In this document: one piece after another, positions 56,091-64,000 of the stretch
Numbering within the stretch: the first letter of the stretch is position 1
How the letters are laid out: each line of letters starts with the position of its first letter
Origin: Ovis canadensis
Lineage: Eukaryota; Chordata; Mammalia; Artiodactyla; Bovidae
Length of the DNA stretch: 64,000 bases
Assembly (NCBI RefSeq): GCF_042477335.2
Contig: NC_091247.1
Location: 7,276,501-7,340,500 of the forward strand
Reading direction: 5' to 3'
The notes under the pieces: generated by a model
What the model was told of the DNA's origin: nothing
Databases searched by the model: none
The model's input: only the letters and a program-made list of their open reading frames with translations
Translations under genes and position numbers: made by a program

Positions 56091-57328
56091 CCAGCCTCTC
56101 CAGCTCCTCTCTACCTGTGACTCTGGTGCTTGGGCTGCGGGGGCACTCAGGTTCCCCAGGGCTGCCCACTGCACTTCTGCCTCAGTTTTTGTGCCTTGGA
56201 ACTGCTCTCTGAAGTCCCTCGCACACCCCAGCTGGCCGGCTGGCCTCAGGACCCCCTCTGCCTCAGCAGTTTCTCCCTGCCTCCAGGCTGGGTGCCCAGT
56301 TTCCCTTCCTCCCTCCCCATTCCCTTGGGCGATCTGGCCCACTTCTGTGCCTCCAGCATCCTGGAAGGGCCCCCACTCTGTCACAGCCATCCACAGATAC
56401 TTCCATGGTGCCTGCAGGGTCCAGCACCCTCCCAGACCCATGGCAGGGAGCAGGGATGATGAGCCCTGAGCTTAGGGGGTGGGCCTCAGGAACCCCCAGG
56501 AACACCAAGAAGAGAAGTTGTGTCTGCAAAGCAAACAGCCCCCTACCAGCCCAACTTGCACCTAGATGGCTGTCCCCCACCCCGCCGAGTCCCCTTAAAG
56601 ATCCTGGAGCAGCTGCACAGGCACACGGCGCCAGGTGTGCCGAGCACTCAGAGCAGGGACAGGTGGGTGGTCACACAGGCACAGCCAGGACATCTGCCTG
56701 GTCTAGGGGCGAGGCAAGGACCTCAAAGGAAGTGAGGCCTCATCTGAGCCCTGAAAAAGGACCAGGGGCTCCCAGTGGGGGAAAGAGTTCTGGGGAAGCG
56801 GCCAGGCCCTAACTAATCACTGGCCCCAGGAGTCTGAGAAGCAGAGAGGAGGCCCGGGCCACTGGTACCCATAGAGACAGGGTGGGGAGGGAGCCTGAGG
56901 CTGGAGCTCCAGCAGGGCAGCAGGCCAGGGTGTGTGGCAGGGGCGGAACCTGGAAGAGCCTGCAGCCTGACTCCTCTCCCCACTGGGGACGGGGTCTCAG
57001 CAGCCCCACCAGCCTCCCCTCAGCCAGGTCCAGCAGATCTACCCCAGAGAGCTCCTCAAACTCTGCAGCCCTGACCTAGTCCTGCTCCTTCCCCTGGGTG
57101 TGCCCAGGTCCTCAAGAACCCCACCTTCTCCCTTGGCACCAAATCCCACCCAACCTTCCCTTTGCAGCCCAGGGCCTCTCTCCGCCCTTCACAGGGCCTT
57201 GCCCGTCTCCTTCACCACCCACCAGCCCTGGCACCAGCGCCAGCTTCAAACCCTGTACTCGGACGGCTGCCCCCCGTTTCCCAAATCCCAGGTGGACAAT
57301 CTGGGTCACAGGTTTCTTTCGATCTCCA
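56091..57328. other. Intergenic, nothing recognised
   Basis: Antisense and sense frames of 100-200 codons occur here without domains; 56,720-56,830 carries a trace of the 44,350 repeat family. Confidence 0.45.
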
Positions 57329-57445
57329 CACACACACACGTGCACACATACACAAAGACACACACAGGCGCACACATATACACAAACACACTGGGCAATC
57401 TAGTTTGGTCTCTCTCTCCCTCTACACACATGCACACACAGGTGC
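57329..57445 (+). repeat. Imperfect (CA)n microsatellite
   Basis: CA runs with GCA and TACA interruptions. Confidence 0.85.
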
Positions 57446-57448
57446 CTG

Positions 57449-57838
57449 CGATGTGAGAGTTGGGACTGTGAAGAAGGCTGAGCGCCAAAGAATTGATGCT
57501 TTTGAACTGTGGTGTTGGAGAAGACTCTTGAGAGTCCCTTGGACTGCAAGGAGATCCAATCAGTCCATCCTAAAGGAGATCAGTCCTGGGTGTTCTTTGG
57601 AAGGAATGATGCTAAAGCTGAAACTCCAGTACTTTGGCCACCTCATGCGAAGAGTTGACTCATTGGAAAAGACTGATGCTGGGAGGGATTGGGGGCAGAG
57701 GATGAGATGGCTGGATGGCATCACCGACTCGATGGACATGAGTCTGAGTGAACTCCAGGAGTTGGTGACGGACAGGGAGGCCTGGCGTGCTGCGGTTCAT
57801 GGGGTCGCAGAGTCAGACACTACTGAGCGCCTGAACAG
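57449..57838 (+). mobile_element. BovB 3' end fragment, sense
   Basis: It still reads as an open frame for the BovB ORF C-terminus ([20 protein letters not shown], then [17 protein letters not shown]) to the CTACTGAGCGCCTGAACAG tail. A small deletion removes the AGGAGAAGGGGA region near 57,697. Confidence 0.9.
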
Positions 57839-58149
57839 AGCCGCACCCCCGCTCCATGGTCGCTGCTCTGGGTTTGCCGCCACCTGCTATGTATGTGCCA
57901 GCCTTTGCCGGCACTAGGGTCCAGCTGAGCTGGTCCCTGTCATCCCGTGGCTCGTCATCTAGTGGAGAAAACAGACGGTAACCATACACCTTGCAGATAA
58001 TTAGACGCAGCGGTGCTGCGCGTCTTGAGGATGTATACAGGGCTTTGGGAGCCTGGCAGAGGTGACCTGGAGCCCCCAGGGGCCTCCCCCACCTGCCTTT
58101 CCAGTGCTGCCCAACGGCCACACCTCAGTGCACAGCAGGGCCCCACCAG

Positions 58150-58265
58150 AATGCCTCTGTCTGTGCCCACATTCAAGGCCCAGCTGAAACATCACCACCT
58201 CCCCAGAGCCATCCCTGAGCTCCCCCCGAGTCCCTTATCCCCCTTCCTCCACAGCTGGTCCACTA
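58150..58265 (+). repeat. L2 fragment
   Basis: AAGGCCCAGCTGAAACATCA, CCCCAGAGCCATCCCTGAGC. Confidence 0.55.
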
Positions 58266-58301
58266 GCTATTTAAAATATATATATATATGTATATATATA
58301 T

Positions 58302-58508
58302 AAGTGAAGTGAAGTCACTCAGTCATGTCCGACTCTTCGTGACCCCATGGACTGCAGCCTGCCAGGCTCCTCTGTCCATGGGATTCTCCAGGCAACAATA
58401 CTGGAGTGGGCTACCATTTCCTTCTCTAGGGGATCTTCCTGACCCAGGGATTGCACCCAGGCCTCGCGCATCGCGGGCAGACGCTTCTGCCGCCTGAGCC
58501 GCCGGGCT
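58302..58508 (-). repeat. Bov-tA SINE with (TA)n end
   Basis: AGTCACTCAGTCATGTCCGA to GCCTGAGCCGCCGGGCTG; its 3' side is a TA repeat at 58,272-58,301. Confidence 0.88.
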
Positions 58509-58511
58509 GCT

Positions 58512-58710
58512 TTGTTTTGGCTGCTCGGCGTCTCCATCGCAGCTTATGGCACCGTTTGCTGCAGTGTTTGGTCTTCTGTTGCTGCCCTGCCTGCACGTGC
58601 GGGTTTAGTTGCCCCAGGCACGTGAGATCTTAGTTCCTGACCAAGAATCGAGCCCAAGTCCCCCACACTGGAAGGCAGATTCTTAACGACTGGACCACCA
58701 GGGAGGTCCC
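58512..58710 (-). repeat. CHR-type SINE
   Basis: TTTGTTTTGGCTGCTCGGCG to GACCACCAGGGAGGTCCC. Confidence 0.85.
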
Positions 58711-60340
58711 GCCATTAGCTCTTACTCCTCCCACTCAGAAGTTTCTTGAAAGCTGGACACTCCCCTTTTCATCTCTGCACACCCCCCCCCCAAACACCTT
58801 GGATGAAGCGTACATAAACTTAGTAATTATTGGATTCAGGAAAAATATGTCACCCGACTTTGGCACAAGTGTTAGGCACAAGAAGCGCTCACCTTTGTTC
58901 TCCTACCCAACTCCTGCCTGGGCTTTTCCTCCTAGAAAAAAAACCTCTTCGCTCTCACGTCCCCTGAGCGTGGCTCCAGCGTTGGCCCCTTTGAGCCAGA
59001 AAGGAGCAGAGTTGGGGTTCACCCTGTGCTCTGGGGACCCTCTAGCAGAGGGCGGTGGGAAGCCAACACCCCCGCCCCTCCAGCTTGGTGGCCAGCCTGG
59101 CTCTCAGATTCCCCAGGATCCAGTGACAGCGTGCAGCCATCCTTCACTGAGCACCGGGTGGGTGGGAAGCACGGACCCTCGCCAGGTTCCATCTTCCCAC
59201 CCGGCCCCAAGTCCTAGCCCACATCCCGCCTTTCCCCACTCCAGGGGCAGTTTATGGCCTTGCCTCACGTCTCCTGGCAGAAGTAAATCCCGTACGATCC
59301 GTCTAATGGACATCCCTTTGTCAGAAACAAGCACCTTCTAGTGCCTTCTCCAAGGCCCGCTACCATCACTTGGCCTCTTCCGCCAGCATCGCCACCTTCT
59401 CACCTCTCCTGGGTCTTTCCCAGCCTACAGTGTACACAGCAGCCTGCAACCGGCCTGAACGTCTCCTGCCCCAAAGCCTTCCCTGATCTCAAGCCCCCAC
59501 CCACCCACCCACCCACCCACGCACCGCCCCCCCAGTCTCTGCTCACTTCTCAACAAAAAAGGGGAGGTGAGCTCTCAAGAGCGAGGCCCTGCTGCACACT
59601 CCTCCTTCTGGACTGGGGGGCTTGTGGGGGAGGGGGCACTCTGGGCTTCCATGAGCCCATCAAGCCTCACTGTGAGCGTCTGGCTCCCCTGCACCTGGGC
59701 GTTCTGTCCCCCCTTGCTGCCACCGAGCCCGCACTCTCCCCACCCCCTCAGCTGGAGCAGCCCTTGGTAAGGACAGCCCCTTCTCTGACCTTAGTCACAT
59801 GTCTGGCAGGTCACTGCCATCTCCAGGGCCTTGACCGTGAGTTCTCCCGCAGCTCCCCTGCAGGTCTGCCCAGAGTCAGCCCCTTCTCTCCTTCACCCCC
59901 AGCTCCCAGTGAGCAGGGAGCCTGGGACCCACCACTCGCTGATTCGTCCCTGATCAGCTCTAGCAGCCCAGCTGCCTGCCCACACCTCCTCTTGGCAGCT
60001 GACAGCCTCCACTACCCCCAACAGCAGATCCTCTCTCTGCTTTGCCCCGACCTGAGGAAGTGGCATCAAGCTGCACGTCCCAAGAAGTGGGGGTCTTCTT
60101 GGCTCCTCTTCTCCTTCTCGCGCTTTCTTCCTGTTAGCGATACTCTGAACAAACACAGCCTAAACCAGACCACTTAGCACTCCCACCCTGAACCCTAATC
60201 CAGGCCACCAGTCTCACAGGCACAGGCCAGACTACTCCAAGCCGAGCTGGAGCTGGACTCCAAACACCAACGTACAGCTCACGAGGGCCATCCCCGCACC
60301 GCACCCCCGCACCCCCCACCAGCCTGGCCTCCTCCCCCGC
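58711..60340. other. Intergenic, nothing firm
   Basis: Contains L2-like traces (about 59,380-59,490) and a CCCA repeat at 59,495-59,520. The 278-codon frame at 59,341-60,177 runs through both and is not credible. Confidence 0.5.
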
Positions 60341-60344
60341 CCCT

Positions 60345-60520
60345 CCTCAGAGGGGCTCCGCCACGTCTGCTGCTCGCTCCCCTGCCTCCGCCAGCAGATC
60401 CTTCTCCTCTTTGGGGTCTCAGCTCAGGTCATTCCTGACCCTTGTAGCTCAAGTGCCTTGCTGACCCTCTCTAGTTAATTGCTCTCCTTTTCTTCTTTAT
60501 AGTAATCCACCACCACCCAA
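60345..60520 (+). repeat. L2 fragment
   Basis: TTGGGGTCTCAGCTCAGGTC and CTTGCTGACCCTCTCTAGTT. Confidence 0.5.
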
Positions 60521-61014
60521 CAATCTTGGTATGTTTAGAGTTACTGTCATCAACATTAGAATGAGGAAAATACAGCCACTATTTGAGAAATGAATGAATC
60601 CCAGAATCCATGACCCAAATATTACTTGTTTCATTTTTCTGATCAGAGGCTCGGACATGAAGTCAACTATCAGGGTCTCCAAGACACCACATCAGTCTGA
60701 CTCCAAATGCAGGGCTCTTGGCCACCAGGCTCTCCTTGCCCTGTGTGAGGCCTCCTCTCCGAGGCTGGGCCAAAGGCCAAGGGATCTTGTTTTTGGAGGA
60801 GGCTCGTCTGAAGACAGAAGCCAAGTCTAGGGCACAGCAGCCCAACCCAGACTTCCAACTCCAGCAGGACGTGGACATGAGGAGTGGAGAGAGTGCAGAA
60901 GGTACCCCCTTAAAAACTTCAGGGGCCCAGTTCACAGTCAGTCAGGCCCAGTCCAAGGACTTCTCAGGCCAGTTTGGGGCTGACCCAGGGGCTCAGGAAC
61001 AGCCACAGTGACCG
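60521..61014. other. Intergenic, nothing recognised
   Basis: No gene or clear repeat. Confidence 0.45.
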
Positions 61015-61200
61015 CAGAGTGTTTGCTGTGTGCCAGGCCCTGTGCTGAGGACTTCACACCCCGGACTGGCTCCTCACAATCACCCTATGAGTATCCTCAT
61101 TTTATAGACGATGAAGCTGAGGATCAGAGAGAATCAGTAATTGACCTAAGACCTTGTAGCTGGGCGTGGTGACAACCAGGATTTGAGCCCAGGGCTCAGC
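61015..61200 (-). repeat. MIR, nearly complete
   Basis: TGCTGTGTGCCAGGCCCTGT to CAGGATTTGAGCCCAGGGCT. Confidence 0.85.
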
Positions 61201-61344
61201 TTTGAGCCTGCTCAGGCCCCCCAGACCCCAGCTGAAACAGCTCAAGCCCTAGACTCCTTGGCTCAAGGAAAGGCGATCTGATGGGGGACAGACTGTCGTG
61301 TGGAGGGAACAAGCGTGTGGCATGGAAAGACACCTCACACAGGC

Positions 61345-62665
61345 GGCAGGTGCAAAACAGAGGCTTTAATCTGAACAGCAACAAAGGCGCCAGGACTGGG
61401 GGGGCCCAGGGGCACAGGGGAGGAGGAGCCAGGAAGGCGGTGGTGCGGGCCCTGGGGGGAGGCAGGCGCTGAGCCTCTCCTAGGAAACTATTTCTGTGAC
61501 TCTTACAGCCCCTGTCCCAGCCTCTGCCCAGGCCATTGGCCCAGACCTGAAGGCCAAGCCCCTCAGTTGTGCTTCTCAGGTGCTCCCCCTTCCCAGAAGG
61601 GTGGGTGGGCCCAGATATGGGGAGGGGGCAGCGGAGAGTCAGGACTGGGAGCAGCCCTCCCCCAGAAGAAAACTCTGGAGCTGGCCGGCTGTTGCTAGCA
61701 CCCCCTCCACCCCGATTCCGGACCGCCCTGTCCCTGCCCATCCTCACAGCTCCTCCTGGAGCCCCACTGGGCAAGTCCGGGGAGGTGGGAGGACGAGGGG
61801 CGGGGCTGCTGCTCCCAGAGCTCTCCTGCACCCACTCACCCACCGGCCAGAGAGAGGGGCGGGAAGCAGTGCCACGGGCTTGCAGAAGCAGCAGCAGTGA
61901 GGGAGCAGGAGCAGCAGGGCAGGAGAATGCACGGAGCAGCCCAGGTGCGACACCTGGCCGCCGGCCCACCCTCTTTCCTCTGGAGTTCCTACCACCCGTT
62001 CCCAGCCAGGGAGAGTTTGGGGAGCAAGCCCTGCCAGGCCCTCCAGAGGGTACTCTGGAGCCAGAGAGCAGAAAAGCAAGGATGAGGCACTGGACACAGG
62101 GGCCCACACAGGCCAGTGGTCAGCGTGAGGAGGAGTTGGGAGGGTCACTGGCCAGAAAAGTCCACGCTTCTCCCTCCCCAACCCCACCCCAGGCTGGCTG
62201 CCAGCCTCAGCCTCCAGCCCTCAGGACCCCCAGACACCCACCCAAACATGGCTTAGGAAACTGCCCCACCCCACGGGGGAAGCAGCTGCTCCAACCCCTA
62301 GAAAGGCAACCTGCAAGGGAAAGCAATGGCCACAGCCGAGTACCTCCCCCCACCCCACGGTGGCTGGGTCAGCCTGGGCTCAGATGGGACTGAATGAAAG
62401 GAGCGGGAGGCCAAGGCAGGAGCGGGGCCCCCTCACCTTGCCCGTCCACCACAGGGCAGGTCGGGAAACTGGCCACACTTTGGTCACTTCTCCCAACCTG
62501 GGTCCTTCAGCGCTATGCCCTGAGCCTCCATCAGCCCTGCACTCAGCACCCACCCCAGTAAACAGCCTCTCATCAAACAGAAAGAACAAGGGGAGGGGGT
62601 GGGGGGGGGCAGCAGCTGGAGTCAGGGAGGGCAGGCACGGGAACAGCAGCCGGGACAGGCTGCTC
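61345..62665 (-). other. PTPA: PTPA 3' UTR
   Basis: About 1.3 kb of GC-rich, retroposon-free sequence lies between the PTPA stop and an ATTAAA. The long frames within it on both strands have no recognised protein similarity. The 3' boundary is inferred as 10-30 bases past the poly(A) signal. Confidence 0.75.
61365..61370 (-). promoter_or_regulatory. PTPA poly(A) signal (ATTAAA)
   Basis: TTTAAT on the + strand is ATTAAA on the - strand, the common variant signal, in CAGATTAAAGCC. An MIR remnant at 61,015-61,200 lies just beyond it, consistent with the transcript ending here. Confidence 0.75.
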
Positions 62666-62746
62666 TCAGCACGACGACGTGACGGGATGGATGGGCAGGA
62701 GACTCCCAAACTTGAAGTGCTGGATCACGGGAAACTTCTCCAGGCA
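62666..62746 (-). CDS. PTPA: PTPA (PPP2R4), last coding exon, partial gene
   Basis: Read on the - strand, a pyrimidine tract ending in CAG at 62747 is followed by an open frame that begins CLEKFPVIQHFKFG, continues through LLPIHPVTS, and stops at TGA (62668-62666). I recognise this as the C-terminus of serine/threonine-protein phosphatase 2A activator, a peptidyl-prolyl isomerase and ATP-dependent chaperone that activates the PP2A catalytic subunit in cytoplasm and nucleus. Only 26 codons are in the window. The preceding exon (expected to end in residues like GLIRMYKAE) was searched for and not found up to 64000. The last residues here read VTSSC, whereas I recall VTSG in human. It converges on IER5L, as in human. 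Confidence 0.93.
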   Translation of the reverse strand, partial: CLEKFPVIQHFKFGSLLPIHPVTSSC

Positions 62747-64000
62747 CTGGGAGGAGAAGGGGCAGAGAGGACAGGTGAGAGCTGTGCGGCGCCCTGCCAA
62801 GGCCCGCCCGGCCGCTCAGGCCTCAGACAGACCCCCGGACGACTCCCAGGTGCGGTTGCAGCAGGTGGCCGCCCAGGGCCCGGGAGTGGCCCAGCCCCAG
62901 AGCAGCCCCCAAGCCTTTGGGGAGGACCAGCCCTTCCCATCCAAAGCCGCCCACTCCACGACCATCAGGCCAGGCCCCGGTAAGGACAGGAGAGTGAGAG
63001 GAGGAGGAGATGGGGGGAGAAGGCAGCCCAACCCCACAAGGCAGCAGCCGAGAAGCGGGGCAGCCAAATGACACCACTAGGCCCAGAGGGGAAAAGAACC
63101 CTCCAGACCCCGGGGACCCCTTGCCCAGGGCCCGCCCTGGAGAAGAGGCATGGGGATACACCAGGACACCAGCTGAGACAGGCCCAAGGCCCGTTTTCCC
63201 ACTTTTCAGTTCTCCAGACTGAAAAAGGCATCCTGGCACTTCAGAGTGAGACAGGAAGAACCGGCTAACAGCCCCCCACTCCCCCACCGCAGGGCAATTC
63301 CCAGCAGCCCAGTGCTCAGGCACAGAACAAGCGCACTAGGCAGGGGGGTAGCTGCCTGAAGCCAGTCGGGCCAGGGCCTCGGCCCAGGGCTGTGGCAGAG
63401 CGGGGAGCAAGGGAGAAGCAGGGCCTGCCCCCACCCCCCGAGTCAGCCCACTGCACAGGCAGCAGCCCCGCGCATGCGAGGGAGGGGGGCCTCCTCTCAG
63501 ACCTCTGGCTGCACAGGCAGGCAGGATGTGCACCTCCTGGCTGGGCTGGAATAGGATTTTGGCCACAGAGAGGGCGAGGGTCCCATCCTGTTACTGTCTC
63601 CTCCTTCTGCTACCTCAGAGGAACAAAGGCCAGCGCTGGCCCAGGGTCCCTGACCTCAAGAGCCAGCAGCAGAGATGAAGGGGCCTTTGCCAGCTGTGTG
63701 TGTGTGTGTTTGTGTCAGGGTGGGGTGTGTGTGTGTTTGTGTCTCAGAGTGGGGGATGGTCCACAAGGCCTGAAGAGGGCCCGGAGGTGAGCAGGAAGGG
63801 AAATCTATGATGGAAGGATGGGGAGCTAAGCTGTGTGAGGGAGCAGACCTCCAGGCCACAGTCAGACTCCTGGGCCTGGGGCAGACAAAGTCGGGGGCAG
63901 GCAGCTGGGGGTGGCCCCTGGCGGGGAGGAGCAGCAGATCCAGGCCAGAGGCAAAGGCAGCTGCCATTGTGCTTAGGTCATGGAGGAAGTGGTAGGAGTT
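62747..64000 (-). other. PTPA last intron (partial)
   Basis: It starts at the acceptor (CAG, preceded on the - strand by a CT-rich tract over about 62747-62775) and continues past the window edge; the donor is not in view. It contains a TG microsatellite at 63,695-63,743 and no young SINE. Confidence 0.75.
63695..63743 (+). repeat. Interrupted (TG)n microsatellite
   Basis: Two TG runs broken by TTTGTGTCAGGGTGGGG, in PTPA intron. Confidence 0.85.

Noticed and set aside
57162-57917. 251-codon frame on the + strand
   Set aside because: It joins unique sequence and a CA repeat to the BovB ORF end; only the BovB part is meaningful.
59341-60177. 278-codon frame on the + strand
   Set aside because: It runs through L2-like sequence and a CCCA microsatellite, with no recognisable domain or promoter.
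61196-62393. Frames of 303 and 274 codons over the PTPA 3' UTR
   Set aside because: Low-complexity composition and no domain; the stretch is explained as UTR between a verified PTPA stop codon and its ATTAAA.

Overview
The window is nuclear DNA of a pecoran ruminant (cattle, sheep, goat or a close relative). It is dense in ruminant-specific retroposons: BovB (RTE) LINE fragments, Bov-tA and Bov-A2 SINEs, and artiodactyl tRNA-derived CHR SINEs. These lie over an older mammalian layer of MIR, L2, L1, MER5-like and LTR-like remnants. The species cannot be fixed from the sequence alone. No rRNA, tRNA gene, CRISPR array or prokaryotic feature was seen.

Two protein-coding genes are supported. IER5L is a single-exon gene on the + strand (CDS 36587-37804, 405 codons) inside a large CpG-rich domain. 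It has a compact promoter (two inverted CCAAT boxes, a GC box, a TAAATAG TATA-like box), a short upstream ORF, and a long 3' UTR with a proximal and a distal AATAAA. The last coding exon of PTPA (PPP2R4, the PP2A phosphatase activator) lies on the - strand at 62666-62746. Its 3' UTR runs down to an ATTAAA signal at 61365-61370, and the right edge of the window is PTPA intron. From memory, IER5L and PTPA are also neighbours with 3' ends facing each other on human 9q34.11, so the synteny supports both calls.

Layout: 1-15.7 kb is intergenic and repeat-rich, with a triple nest of L1, antisense BovB and sense BovB at 7.4-10.5 kb. At 15.77-16.28 kb is an isolated CpG-rich segment with an inverted pair of ZNF143/Staf-type sites, a candidate unannotated promoter. 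16.3-35.9 kb is intergenic with MIR, L2, LTR-like, CHR and Bov SINEs, plus a repeat-poor AT-rich block at 23.0-24.3 kb. 35.9-41.0 kb is the IER5L CpG domain, which also contains a third ZNF143-type site and a CTCF-like motif. 41-61 kb is the IER5L-PTPA intergenic interval, with many SINEs, several carrying clear target-site duplications. 61.3-64.0 kb is the PTPA 3' end.

Functionally, IER-family proteins are immediate-early adaptors that bind PP2A-B55, and PTPA is the chaperone/activator of the PP2A catalytic subunit. Two regulators of one phosphatase are therefore neighbours; whether this matters is inference. The long reading frames elsewhere, including those antisense to IER5L and PTPA, look like GC-rich or retroposon shadows and are not called as genes. 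Repeat boundaries are judged by eye and are approximate unless a target-site duplication is given.
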